NCBI RefSeq assembly: GCF_001412215.1
Contig: NZ_LLWP01000001.1
Location: 558,001-622,000 of the forward strand
Origin: Pedobacter sp. Hv1
GTDB lineage: Bacteria > Bacteroidota > Bacteroidia > Sphingobacteriales > Sphingobacteriaceae
Reading direction: 5' to 3'
DNA: 64,000 bases
The position numbers were made by a program, and so were the translations under genes. The notes beneath the pieces were generated by a model that had not been told where the DNA came from, searched no databases, and saw only the letters and a list, made by a program, of their open reading frames with translations. Of this stretch, positions 11,308 to 20,012 are shown one piece after another; the stretch's first letter is position 1, and every line of letters begins with the position of its first letter.

Positions 11308-11382
11308 TATTTTTGCGTAAAATAAAGAGAGGGTAAACCGAACCATTGTCCGGAAGTGTATCGAGCACTTTCGGATTTTTTT
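11308..11382 (+). ncRNA. Possible small antisense RNA opposite the susC leader of locus 1
   Basis: On the plus strand a TATTTTTG box (11308-11315, fits TAnnTTTG) is followed about 35 bases later by an imperfect hairpin TCCGGAAGTG / CACTTTCGGA (11349-11375) and TTTTTTT. This is a compact promoter-terminator unit of about 60 transcribed bases. It lies antisense to the gap between fecR and susC. No protein-coding gene on the plus strand needs this terminator. No -33 element is visible, so this remains a hypothesis. Confidence 0.3.
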
Positions 11383-11407
11383 GTTACAGCCTGTCCCAGA
11401 GTAAAAT

Positions 11408-12577
11408 TTATGGCATCACTGTAATCCTCCTTCCTTCAATTTTAATTTTTAAATCACCCGTTAACAAGAGTACTTGGAGTGCCTCTTTAAGATTTTTATT
11501 TCTAGAAATTTTTCCACTGTATTTCAATTGATCTACATTACCAACATACACTACATCCATATCATACCAGCGGGCATACTTTCTCATAATCGATTTGATA
11601 TCTTCTTTTTTAAAGATGAAACATTCGTTTTTCCAATCTATGGCAGCAGTAGCATCTACCATTTTAACGCTAACATCATTTGGTGCCAGTACAGCCTGTT
11701 GATTTGGCTTGAGATAAAGCTGATCAGTTGTTTTTCCACTTAAAGTTCTTGTTACCTTTACACTTCCTTCTAATAAAGTGGTTTTAACCGTCTGCTCATC
11801 AGCATACGTATTGATGTTGAAATGTGTGCCCAATACCTCCACATCTTGTTTAGCTGAACTTACGATAAAAGGTTTGGATGGGTTATGACTAACTTCAAAG
11901 TAGCCTTCTCCTTTAAGGATTACTTTTCTTTCTTTTCCGGTAAAATTAGAAGGATATTGAAGACTTGAAGCAGCGTTTAACCAAACCTTTGTTCCATCTG
12001 ATAAGGTAACTTCATATTTACCTCCATTTGGTGTAATTACGGTATTGTATTTTATCGGCCCATCTGTTTGTTCATCTGCTAAACGTGAATACACCAATTG
12101 ACCATCAGCAGCTTTTTCTATGTCCAAACCCGCCTGACTGGCAATTATACCCTTATTTGCCTTATTCAAATCAATAGCCGAACCATCTTCCAAAATCAAC
12201 ATTGCTTTATTTCCTCCAGGCAATATTTGAGCGGCATCATCTATTTTAGGCACCATTTTCAATTGATGATCATTGTAGAGAAGCAATCCACCTATTGCTA
12301 CAATCAGCATTGCGACAACGGCTGCCCAACGCAGCCTAACTAGTTTGATTTTTCTTATTGGTTGTTGAGTTGCAAGTGTTGTTTCATCAATGCTCAAATT
12401 TATTTCTTCCAGAATTCTTAACTGTAGTTGCTCCTCTTTTTCGGTAGCCATAGCTGTTATTCTTTCCGTTTGCAATTTTTCATAATACCGATCTACTAGC
12501 AGCTTCTCTGCTTCTGAGGCCGTACCATTGATGTAGCGATTGATAAGGGATAAAAACTGTTCTTTTTGCATACACAC
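11408..12577 (-). CDS. FecR-family anti-sigma factor, locus 1
   Basis: A 389-residue inner-membrane protein that holds the partner ECF sigma factor and receives the signal from the SusC STN domain. A cytoplasmic N-terminal part of about 90 residues is followed by one membrane segment near residues 91-102 (AAVVAMLIVAIGGLLLY), then the periplasmic FecR domain, seen in YEVTLSDGTKVWLNAASSLQYP and VLGTHFNINTY, and a C-terminal DUF4974-like STN-contact domain. It lies between the sigma gene and susC, on the same strand. Size and layout are standard for Bacteroidota. Confidence 0.94.
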   Translation of the reverse strand: MCMQKEQFLSLINRYINGTASEAEKLLVDRYYEKLQTERITAMATEKEEQLQLRILEEINLSIDETTLATQQPIRKIKLVRLRWAAVVAMLIVAIGGLLLYNDHQLKMVPKIDDAAQILPGGNKAMLILEDGSAIDLNKANKGIIASQAGLDIEKAADGQLVYSRLADEQTDGPIKYNTVITPNGGKYEVTLSDGTKVWLNAASSLQYPSNFTGKERKVILKGEGYFEVSHNPSKPFIVSSAKQDVEVLGTHFNINTYADEQTVKTTLLEGSVKVTRTLSGKTTDQLYLKPNQQAVLAPNDVSVKMVDATAAIDWKNECFIFKKEDIKSIMRKYARWYDMDVVYVGNVDQLKYSGKISRNKNLKEALQVLLLTGDLKIKIEGRRITVMP

Positions 12578-12678
12578 GCCTAATATGTTATATGTACCAA
12601 AATATAAGCGATACCCTACGCTATATTATCTTTTTCAAAAAAATGTAAATAAATTAAGTTGTAGCTGTGAATACGTAT

Positions 12679-13263
12679 TTAAAAATTGAACGTACCATAA
12701 GAAAGTACAATACTAAGGCAAAACTCAATATTTAGCCCTCCTCTTATCAGTTTAAGAGATCTTGTCATCTTCTTCTCTACAGTTTTTATTGAAATTTGAA
12801 GTACTTCAGCAATTTGTTTATAGGTCAAGCTTTCTTCTCTGCTCATGATAAATATTTCTTGGCAATCTGCCGGAAGTTTATCAAGAAGGTGCTGAATGAG
12901 GTATTGTTGTTCTTTAAAAATCAGTGGATCTTCAGTAAATATTTCGGTTGTAATTTCTGCAAGCCTATCATAAAGCTTTCGATCTGTTTTTTGTGTTCGG
13001 ATGGCTTTTAAGGTGGCAAATCGTACTGCTTGATAAAGATAAGCCTTCAAATTCTGTATTTCGACGATATCTCTTCTTTGCCATAGACTAATAAAAACTT
13101 CCTGCAATATATCTGAAATAATGTCTTCGTCTTGAAAAATTTTATATGCAGAATCGTAAAGCAACTTCCAGTAACGGTTGTATATTTTATTAAATGCAGC
13201 TCGATCTCCATCCTTTATCATGGAAATTAGCTCAACATCCTCATTTTTTACTTCTTCTTGCAT
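12679..13263 (-). CDS. ECF RNA polymerase sigma-70 factor, locus 1
   Basis: A 194-residue sigma factor of the Bacteroidota FecI-like group. Region 2 is seen in AFNKIYNRYWKLLYDSAYKIF and DILQEVFISLW, region 4 in LPADCQEIFIMSREESLTYKQIAEVLQISIKTVEKKM. With the FecR protein and the STN-bearing SusC it forms a full trans-envelope pathway that should turn on susC, susD and the GH89 gene when ligand is bound. It is the first gene of locus 1 and is divergent from divIC, about 100 bases away. Confidence 0.94.
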   Translation of the reverse strand: MQEEVKNEDVELISMIKDGDRAAFNKIYNRYWKLLYDSAYKIFQDEDIISDILQEVFISLWQRRDIVEIQNLKAYLYQAVRFATLKAIRTQKTDRKLYDRLAEITTEIFTEDPLIFKEQQYLIQHLLDKLPADCQEIFIMSREESLTYKQIAEVLQISIKTVEKKMTRSLKLIRGGLNIEFCLSIVLSYGTFNF

Positions 13264-13326
13264 TTTTATAATCCTAATTTAACAAATATTTTACATTTTT
13301 AAATTGTTTTAATAATCCGAGTATTA

Positions 13327-13360
13327 TTTGTTATTAATTGGTAAACGATTTCTATATTTG
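13327..13360 (+). promoter_or_regulatory. Candidate promoter for divIC with almost no leader
   Basis: TTTG (13327-13330) and TATATTTG (13353-13360) fit the Bacteroidota -33/-7 pattern with a spacing of 22, slightly long. The start codon is only five bases after the -7 box, so transcription would begin at or next to the ATG. Confidence 0.55.
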
Positions 13361-13365
13361 TTATA

Positions 13366-13677
13366 ATGAAACGTCTATTGGAACTTTTGCGGAACAAATA
13401 CTTTTTAGCTGTGGTAGCTTTTGCAGTATGGATGTTGTTTTTTGACAAAAACGATATGCTTTCTCAATACGAATATCGTGCAGAAGTGAATAAACTACAG
13501 CAAGAGAAAGACTTTTATACCAAGGAAACCGCTGCAGTTAAAAAAGACCTAAAAGAATTAGATAGCAACCTCAATACTGCTGAAAAATTTGCCCGTGAGA
13601 AATATTTCATGAAAAAGGCCAATGAAGATGTTTTCGTCATTGTAAAAGGTGATGCAAAAAATAGCAGCACCAATTAA
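13366..13677 (+). CDS. Septum formation initiator family protein (DivIC/FtsB-like)
   Basis: A 103-residue single-pass membrane protein of the divisome. The N-terminal segment YFLAVVAFAVWMLFFD is the membrane anchor, the DKNDM motif follows it as in Bacteroidota DivIC proteins, and residues 40-75 form a coiled coil. The ending AREKYFMKKANEDVFVI matches the family core. It should form a complex with FtsL and FtsQ. The gene is usually close to eno; here locus 1 separates the two. The -7 box sits directly before the ATG. Confidence 0.88.
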   Translation: MKRLLELLRNKYFLAVVAFAVWMLFFDKNDMLSQYEYRAEVNKLQQEKDFYTKETAAVKKDLKELDSNLNTAEKFAREKYFMKKANEDVFVIVKGDAKNSSTN

Positions 13678-13750
13678 ACATTTCTTAAGAATTTTTATTC
13701 CAAATCCTTATATTCGTTTTAAAGAATGAAATAACTTTTGTAAAAGGGTC

Positions 13751-14248
13751 ATGAAAAAAACAATCTTATTTTTCTTGTTATGTACTCTTGGTATCAATTA
13801 TTCCTATTCGCAAGATTTCCCCAATCTGAAACACGTTAAGCTTAACAAAAAATCGAATTATAGAGGAACGGAAACACTGGTACTCAAAGTAACGGATTAC
13901 TTATTTGCTACTCCAATTGATAAAAAAAACACTTCCAGAACTGAAGCTGGGCAGTTTTTGATCAAATGGATGAATGGAACACCAGATTATACCTTTTTAT
14001 TGGAAGATAAAGAAGTTGATTTCTTTAATACAGATTCTGACCTGATATTGATTTATATGGCAGGCTTTACCAAATATACCCTTGAAAACCCAACCATTAA
14101 AGATCAAAAAGCTTTGATTTTGGGTACCATGCAATTGATATTACCTTACCTTAATAAGCAAAACAGCAAAAAAAGTTGGTCTACCAAGCTTTGGCAATTG
14201 AATGAGGCCAACCAAAAAGGGGAATTGGAAGAATATTTATATCATTAA
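13751..14248 (+). CDS. Exported protein of unknown function
   Basis: A 165-residue protein with a cleavable signal (MKKTILFFLLCTLGINYSYSQ). The mature part is mixed alpha/beta, with no motif I can name. Two hydrophobic stretches near residues 97-105 and 122-132 look like buried helices rather than membrane spans. It follows divIC on the same strand by 73 bases and is convergent with the TRIC-type channel gene, ten bases apart. Likely a conserved periplasmic protein of this lineage; I infer no function. Confidence 0.75.
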   Translation: MKKTILFFLLCTLGINYSYSQDFPNLKHVKLNKKSNYRGTETLVLKVTDYLFATPIDKKNTSRTEAGQFLIKWMNGTPDYTFLLEDKEVDFFNTDSDLILIYMAGFTKYTLENPTIKDQKALILGTMQLILPYLNKQNSKKSWSTKLWQLNEANQKGELEEYLYH

Positions 14249-14257
14249 CCTTTCTTC

Positions 14258-14869
14258 TCAATAACCAAACTTCGGCAACGCCAGTTTGTAGCGAACTACA
14301 ATAATTCGTAACGTAAAAATAAAGGCAATCACTATTATTTTTGCCACATCTGCCTTCAGGTTAAAATACAACAAAGCAAAATAAAGTATACCTCCTAATA
14401 TGCAGGCCGTAGCATAAATTTCTTTTCTAAAGATCAAAGGAATGGTATTCAATAAAGTATCGCGGATTATACCTCCAAAACAACCTGTAATGGTACCCAA
14501 TGCTACACAAATACCCGGGCTAAGGCCGAAAACAATGCCTTTTTGCACACCTACCATGGTAAATAAACCTAAACCCAACGAATCGAATAAAAAAAGGGTC
14601 ACCTTAAATTTTTTGATATGGGTTTTAAAGAAAATGGTCAACAATGAGGTGACTAAAATCAGCAGACAATAGTTTACATCTCGCATCCAGGCTACTGGTG
14701 TATCTCCAAGCAGCATATCCCTAACGGTACCACCACCAATAGAAGTTACAAATGCAATAATCAATACACCAAAGGGATCTAATCGCCTCTGCATGGCTGC
14801 AAAAGAACCAGAAATGGCAAAGGAAATGGTCCCTATGATTTCTATGGCATCTATTGTATTGAGTTCCAT
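14258..14869 (-). CDS. Trimeric intracellular cation channel (TRIC/UPF0126) family protein
   Basis: A 203-residue inner-membrane protein with about seven hydrophobic helices made of two repeats. Each repeat has its glycine-rich kink motif, SIGGGTVRDMLLG near residue 42 and TGCFGGIIRDTLLN near residue 128. Prokaryotic members form trimeric K+-permeable channels. The start codon overlaps the stop of the 694-residue upstream gene in a TAATG arrangement, which suggests coupled translation. The ion handled in this organism is not known. Confidence 0.9.
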   Translation of the reverse strand: MELNTIDAIEIIGTISFAISGSFAAMQRRLDPFGVLIIAFVTSIGGGTVRDMLLGDTPVAWMRDVNYCLLILVTSLLTIFFKTHIKKFKVTLFLFDSLGLGLFTMVGVQKGIVFGLSPGICVALGTITGCFGGIIRDTLLNTIPLIFRKEIYATACILGGILYFALLYFNLKADVAKIIVIAFIFTLRIIVVRYKLALPKFGY

Positions 14870-16953
14870 TAGATTTCTCCGTTACGTTTTCTTAAAAACC
14901 ACTCTATACTTAACAAGGCAACGATCAATATAAACAACCATTTCAAACTGATCAGTTCTTCGTATTTACGATCTTCATAACTGATTGTTTTTACCTGACC
15001 ACTTTTCTCTATTTCATCTGCTAAATTTAACAAATTGTTAGGCATTACCATTTTACCATTGTTTTGCTGTGCCATGGTGTATAACAACTGATGATTGGCT
15101 GTGGTTTGTTGGTATTCGGCAATTAAGGCATTGACATAAAAGGCACCTGCTGCTGTATATTTTTGATCTCCTAAATTGGTAGTGGCAATGTAGGTGTAAT
15201 TCCCTTGAGGCAAAGTTCCAGCGTCTAATCTGTAGGCAGCACCAAATTTTGAAAAGGTATAGTTGAACACTTTCCCTTCTGCGTTTTTGATTTGGGTTTT
15301 TACATCTGGTGTATTTACCGGTTCATAAGCATCATTGTATAAAGTAGCATTTAAAATCACATTTTCATTTTCTTCGTATGTATTTTTACTACTATAGGCT
15401 TTAAACTTCCTTTTATCATCTTTAACAGAAAGATATTGGATGGTTTTCGATATCAGTTCGTTTACCAATGGGAAATTTTGTTCGTTTTTAGCTTCTTCCA
15501 GTTTCCATTTCCAGATCCCCTCTCCCAATAAAAAACCTAATTTTTTACCATTGTCATTGATAAAAAACAACAATGGACTTTGGGTATTGACCCTTCCAAT
15601 GCGTTGGTTTAGTGCAGCAGTGTAACTGCCATTGATACTGATATTGGCAAAGGGTACTTGTAACGGATCGTAATCTTTTAACTGCTTTAAACTATTGGCA
15701 TCTAGGTTAAATGTGGTAAAATTAGCATCTGGATAAGGAAAAACTTCCTGTAATGAGCCATTGGCCCTGCTAAAATTAAGCAGTTTTTGCGCCTGATTAA
15801 ATGCCCCGATATTACTTTGTCCTCCAACAATGTACCATAAAGAAACTCTAGCCTCTTGTAATTTATGAATTAAAGCGCTTGCAGTATTCGCATTGCCCGG
15901 CAGTTGATACAAGATGGCCAAACTATACTTATTCGCATCTACGGTATTTAAATCATCAGCTAGAGCAAGGGTAACTTCATAGTGTTTATTTAGTTCAATT
16001 GCTTGTTTTAGCGTGGCAATATCTGGATGTGGGGCCGCTGCAGCTATCAATACTTTCTGTCGGGCATCAATTACCTCAATGAATATAGTCTGGCTATTGT
16101 TTTTGGTGGTAATTTCATTCTTTACAGGCGACAAGTTGATGGTATATTTTTGGATACCGATTTTATTGGCCTTCAACTTAATTTGTACATCCTTTACAAA
16201 ACCATTGGTGTTTATAGCAATGGGCTCTTCTTTTATTTTTTTGCCATTTTCTGAAACAGAAAGTTGAGTGGTTTCCCCTTTGCTCTCAAAAGCCTGTACC
16301 TGAATATCAAGTGTAAATTCATTGTCTAAGTACACCAAATTATTGTAATTGACATTGGCAATTAAAACGTCTCTTTTGGCTATGGTATCGCCCATTGCAA
16401 TGGTATAAATGGGTGCTTTGATCTGGTTCAGTTCGTATAATGGATTACCTCCCCTATTAAAAATACCATCGCTGGCTATAATCACCGCCCCAACATTGCG
16501 ATTTAGCAATTCATCATTTAATTGGTTGATCAAACCTGTGGCATTACTTAACTTTCCTTTTCCAGAAAAATCTAACCCTGCTTTTACACTATCGCTAAAA
16601 CTATAGGTCTTTACTTCATATTTGGCAGAAAGCTGTTCGGCTAGTTTTTGAAGATCTTGTTGATATTTCTTTTTATCGAAACCAACAGGTTCTACCTGGG
16701 CAACAGAAATAGAATTATCGTGTGCCAAAACAATAATCGGTTTTTCAGGAGTATAACTGATCCGTTTAACCAAAGGTGCAAAAAGCAACCATGTAATTAA
16801 GGTTACTACAATAATTCTTAATGCAGCTAATGCGTATTTTAAATTTTTGGTCAGGTTTTGATGCCTACCATATAAAATCCAAGCATACAAACACCCTAAC
16901 AATAGGCAGGCAAGAAAAGTAAATACGGAAGTGGCTGTAAAAAAATTACCCAT
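14869..16953 (-). CDS. Large membrane protein with VWA-like domain
   Basis: A 694-residue protein with two N-terminal membrane segments (about residues 7-28 and 40-62), a large periplasmic part and a C-terminal membrane segment just before the end (LKWLFILIVALLSIEWFLR). After the second segment, residues 75-190 resemble a von Willebrand A fold: VLAHDNSISV has the MIDAS pattern DxSxS, and VIIASDGIFNRGGNP has the later Asp. Such proteins are common in Bacteroidota, near Bat-type genes, but their role is not settled. It is the first gene of a two-gene unit with the TRIC-type channel. Confidence 0.75.
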   Translation of the reverse strand: MGNFFTATSVFTFLACLLLGCLYAWILYGRHQNLTKNLKYALAALRIIVVTLITWLLFAPLVKRISYTPEKPIIVLAHDNSISVAQVEPVGFDKKKYQQDLQKLAEQLSAKYEVKTYSFSDSVKAGLDFSGKGKLSNATGLINQLNDELLNRNVGAVIIASDGIFNRGGNPLYELNQIKAPIYTIAMGDTIAKRDVLIANVNYNNLVYLDNEFTLDIQVQAFESKGETTQLSVSENGKKIKEEPIAINTNGFVKDVQIKLKANKIGIQKYTINLSPVKNEITTKNNSQTIFIEVIDARQKVLIAAAAPHPDIATLKQAIELNKHYEVTLALADDLNTVDANKYSLAILYQLPGNANTASALIHKLQEARVSLWYIVGGQSNIGAFNQAQKLLNFSRANGSLQEVFPYPDANFTTFNLDANSLKQLKDYDPLQVPFANISINGSYTAALNQRIGRVNTQSPLLFFINDNGKKLGFLLGEGIWKWKLEEAKNEQNFPLVNELISKTIQYLSVKDDKRKFKAYSSKNTYEENENVILNATLYNDAYEPVNTPDVKTQIKNAEGKVFNYTFSKFGAAYRLDAGTLPQGNYTYIATTNLGDQKYTAAGAFYVNALIAEYQQTTANHQLLYTMAQQNNGKMVMPNNLLNLADEIEKSGQVKTISYEDRKYEELISLKWLFILIVALLSIEWFLRKRNGEI

Positions 16954-17109
16954 AAGCTTTAAACGTAAAGATGCTAATTTTCTAAAAAAATCAACGTAAT
17001 TTGTTTGCGAAATAGCTAATAATTAAAAGCATCATGATTTCATCGCCAATGGAGATGAATATACAAAGCATGATTGCGCTATCGCTATTGAAAAACAGCT
17101 TATTTACAG

Positions 17110-17850
17110 ATGAAAATATTAATAAAAACCGTGTGCATTTTAATGATGACCATTTCTTCTTCTTTTGCCCAAACTACTTTTAAAGAAAATCAACTGAAGT
17201 TTGAACGGGTTAAAAACGCCTATGATGAAAAATGGGCCAACCTTCAAAAGGATTTACAAAAGGTTGGGCTGCAGAATGATTTACAGCTTTTTATTGCAGC
17301 TTATAAAACTGAAGGTAAATTAGAGCTTTGGCTAAAAACTAGCAAACAAAGTAGGTATAAACTGTTTAAAACTTACGACTTTTGTGCACACTCGGGCACT
17401 ATTGGACCCAAAATAATGGAAGGCGATTTGCAGACCCCTGAAGGGTTTTATAACATCAATGTTTTTAATCCCGAAAGCACTTACCATTTATCATTAGGGG
17501 TTGATTATCCCAACAAAGTTGATCTGGCTAGAACAGGCCCCTCAAAGAAACCTGGTGGTGATATTTACATCCATGGAAATTGTGTAACCGTTGGTTGTAT
17601 CCCCTTAACTGATGAAAAAATCAAAGAAGTATATGTATTGGCTGTTGAAGCACGAAACAATGGGCAATTGGAGATTCCTGTACATATCTTCCCTTTTAAA
17701 ATGACAGCTGCCAATCTTAAAAAATATACAGCACTTTATCCTCAACAAGCCAATTTTTGGAAAACTTTACAAAAAGGATATGTAGCTTTTGAGCAAGGTC
17801 AAACCTTACCTACAATTAACCAAGAAGCAGGCAATTACATCATCAAATAA
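17110..17850 (+). CDS. L,D-transpeptidase (YkuD, YafK-like) family protein
   Basis: A 246-residue exported protein with a signal peptide ending near residue 21 (SSSFAQ). The YkuD-type catalytic motif is present: H155-G156 in IYIHGNC and C163 in TVGCIPL. The substrate-side elements SGTIGPKIMEGDLQTPEGFY match the YafK-like subgroup, which act on peptidoglycan cross-links or their protein attachment. It would act in the periplasm. It is monocistronic, divergent from the VWA-like gene and convergent with fabG. Confidence 0.87.
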   Translation: MKILIKTVCILMMTISSSFAQTTFKENQLKFERVKNAYDEKWANLQKDLQKVGLQNDLQLFIAAYKTEGKLELWLKTSKQSRYKLFKTYDFCAHSGTIGPKIMEGDLQTPEGFYNINVFNPESTYHLSLGVDYPNKVDLARTGPSKKPGGDIYIHGNCVTVGCIPLTDEKIKEVYVLAVEARNNGQLEIPVHIFPFKMTAANLKKYTALYPQQANFWKTLQKGYVAFEQGQTLPTINQEAGNYIIK

Positions 17851-17932
17851 AAAGGGCCTAAGATTGATTAAACCTTACGCCCTTTAACTTTATAGTATTG
17901 TCTTTAATCTTTGTACTTCTGTCTTTAATCTC

Positions 17933-18676
17933 TTATAGCATTCCGCCACAAACAGATAAGGTTTGTCCAGTTACATAAGCACTCATATCAGAGGCCAAGA
18001 AAACACAAACATTAGCAATATCTTCTGTCTCTCCAGCACGTTTTAATGGAATATCTTTTTCCCAACCTGCTACTACTGCCGGATCTAGCACATCTGTCAT
18101 TTCTGTACGGATAAAACCAGGCGCAACAACGTTGGCACGGATGTTACGAGAACCCAATTCTTTAGCTACAGATTTGGTAAAACCGATGATCCCTGCTTTT
18201 GAGGCTGCATAATTAGCCTGACCTGCGTTGCCTGTAACGCCTACCACAGAACTCATGTTAATGAATACACCTTTACGTGCTTTCATCATCACTTTAGAGG
18301 CTGCTTTGGTTACGTTAAAAATCGATTTCAGATTTACATTCATCACTTCATCCCAATTTTCTTCGCTCATACGCATCAATAAACCATCTTTGGTAATACC
18401 TGCATTGTTAACCACAATATCAATTGTTCCAAATTCGGCTACAATATCATTGATCAGTTGTTCTGCTTCATCAAATTTTGAGGCATCAGAGCGATAACCT
18501 TTTACCTTAGTACCAAAGCTTTGTAGCTCTTGCTCTAAAGCTTGTCCCTTTTCTACAGATGATAAATAAGTAAAGGCAACGTTAGCACCTTGTTCTGCAA
18601 ATTTTTCGACTATTTTGCGGCCTATTCCTTTTGATGCACCAGTAATCAGTGCGGTTTTTCCTTCTAGTAATTTCAT
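17933..18676 (-). CDS. fabG: 3-oxoacyl-[acyl-carrier-protein] reductase
   Basis: A short-chain dehydrogenase of 247 residues that reduces 3-oxoacyl-ACP with NADPH in fatty acid synthesis. TGASKGIG near residue 13 binds the cofactor, NNAG near 90 stabilises the fold, and S(142) with YAASK supply the active site. The ending YVTGQTLSVCGGML is like FabG of this phylum. It is monocistronic with its own -7 box 39 bases upstream. General SDR enzymes can look alike, but the match to FabG is strong over the full length. Confidence 0.92.
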   Translation of the reverse strand: MKLLEGKTALITGASKGIGRKIVEKFAEQGANVAFTYLSSVEKGQALEQELQSFGTKVKGYRSDASKFDEAEQLINDIVAEFGTIDIVVNNAGITKDGLLMRMSEENWDEVMNVNLKSIFNVTKAASKVMMKARKGVFINMSSVVGVTGNAGQANYAASKAGIIGFTKSVAKELGSRNIRANVVAPGFIRTEMTDVLDPAVVAGWEKDIPLKRAGETEDIANVCVFLASDMSAYVTGQTLSVCGGML

Positions 18677-18714
18677 TATTTTATAATTAATGTCGGTCTG
18701 AGCTAGGCCAAGAC

Positions 18715-18722
18715 CAAAGATA
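18715..18722 (-). promoter_or_regulatory. Candidate -7 box for fabG
   Basis: On the minus strand TATCTTTG fits TAnnTTTG, about 39 bases before the fabG start. No TTTG is seen at the usual spacing. Confidence 0.45.
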
Positions 18723-18802
18723 TAATCTATTTTTTGTTTTTGATAATCTGTTAACTTCTTCTCTTCAATCCTTCGATATGTTTAGGATAACTGTACACTG
18801 TT

Positions 18803-18932
18803 TTAATTGGTTAATTGTTTAACTGCCCAGTACCAAACGTAAATTGGTTAACTGGTTAATTGCTTAAGTGGTTAACCGACCATTACCAACTGAAAATTGC
18901 CAATTGGTTTCCCAAGCCATTTTCTATTTCCT
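18803..18932. repeat. Intergenic word-like repeat block (TTAATTGGTTAA class)
   Basis: Short near-identical words such as GGTTAATTG, GGTTAACTG and CCAATTGG follow one another without coding potential, then CTATT and CCCTA words. The 20-base word at 18803-18822 recurs exactly at 34377-34396, and TACCAACTGAAAA at 18884 recurs at 51761. It lies between fabG and aguA. Confidence 0.6.
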
Positions 18933-18965
18933 ATTCCCTATTTACTATTCCCTACTCCCCTCAAG

Positions 18966-20012
18966 CTAAACCGCTGGCTCTTGTTGGCTCAAACAGTGGA
19001 AACTGCCTAAACCCCAAATAATATCTGTAGAATCTATTCCGATTACTGCTCTATCCGGAAAAGCCTTCTGAATAATTTCTAAGGCAATTGGATCATTTAC
19101 ATCTCTGAATGTAGGTACAATTACTGCTGCATTGGCAATGTAAAAATTAGCATAAGATGCAGGCAAACGAGTGTCTTCATGAATAACCGGCGATGGCATA
19201 GGTAATTTGATAATGTTCAATGGTCGCCCATCTAACAATCTCATTCCTCTTAACAACTCTAGGTTTTCTTGCAACAATAAATAGTTCTCATCTAAAGGGT
19301 TACTTTCTACAACGGTAAGTACAGTATCTTCGTTCACAAAACGGGTAATGTCATCAATATGACCATCGGTATCATCACCAACAATACCATCTCCTACCCA
19401 TAACACTTGTTCTGCGCCATAAAATTCTTTTAAATAAGTTTCAATCTGTTCCTTATTTAAATGTGGGTTTCTATTTTTATTCAATAAACAGGCCGTACTA
19501 GTTAAAATAGTTCCCGCACCATTAAATTCTACAGAACCTCCTTCCATTACAATATCTGGCGTAAATAAAGGCAAGTTAAAATGTTGTGCAATTTTGGTTG
19601 GGATCACATCATCTAGATCATAAGGTGGATATTTTCCACCCCAAGCATTATAGCCCCAATCTATTACGGCTTTTTCATTACCTTTTAATACAAATGCCGG
19701 ACCATGGTCGCGGCACCAAGCATCATTACTCTCATTAAAATAAAATTCGATCTGGCTTAAATCTGCATCAACTTTTTGGAGATGAGTAATGGCATCGGCC
19801 TTCATTTCTTCATTTCTTACATTGACACGCACCTTTTCGCCTTTGGCCACCACCTTAATAAATTGGCAGTAAGGTTCATAAATTGTTTCAATTTTACCCG
19901 GCCATGATTCCTCTTTATGAGGCCAGCTCAACCAAGTTGCTTCATGTTTAGCCCATTCGGCTGGAAATGCATAACCTTGTTTTTTCGGGGTATTTGAGTC
20001 GGTAGTTATCAA
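18966..20012 (-). CDS. aguA: Agmatine deiminase
   Basis: A 348-residue cytoplasmic guanidinyl hydrolase that turns agmatine into N-carbamoylputrescine and ammonia. Full-length peptidylarginine-deiminase-type family member: WCRDHGPAFV near residue 98, MEGGSVEFNGAGT near 155, DGHIDDITRFV near 217, and the catalytic Cys340 in GSFHCLSQQ. The start is a TTG that overlaps the stop of the metallo-beta-lactamase gene by four bases (TTGA). No nearer in-frame ATG would keep the conserved FPAEWAKHEATWLSWPH. Together with aguB it makes putrescine from agmatine. Confidence 0.95.
   Translation of the reverse strand: MITTDSNTPKKQGYAFPAEWAKHEATWLSWPHKEESWPGKIETIYEPYCQFIKVVAKGEKVRVNVRNEEMKADAITHLQKVDADLSQIEFYFNESNDAWCRDHGPAFVLKGNEKAVIDWGYNAWGGKYPPYDLDDVIPTKIAQHFNLPLFTPDIVMEGGSVEFNGAGTILTSTACLLNKNRNPHLNKEQIETYLKEFYGAEQVLWVGDGIVGDDTDGHIDDITRFVNEDTVLTVVESNPLDENYLLLQENLELLRGMRLLDGRPLNIIKLPMPSPVIHEDTRLPASYANFYIANAAVIVPTFRDVNDPIALEIIQKAFPDRAVIGIDSTDIIWGLGSFHCLSQQEPAV

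Noticed and set aside
13366..17850. Transposon or phage remnants around locus 1
   Set aside because: No transposase, integrase or flanking direct repeat was found at either end.
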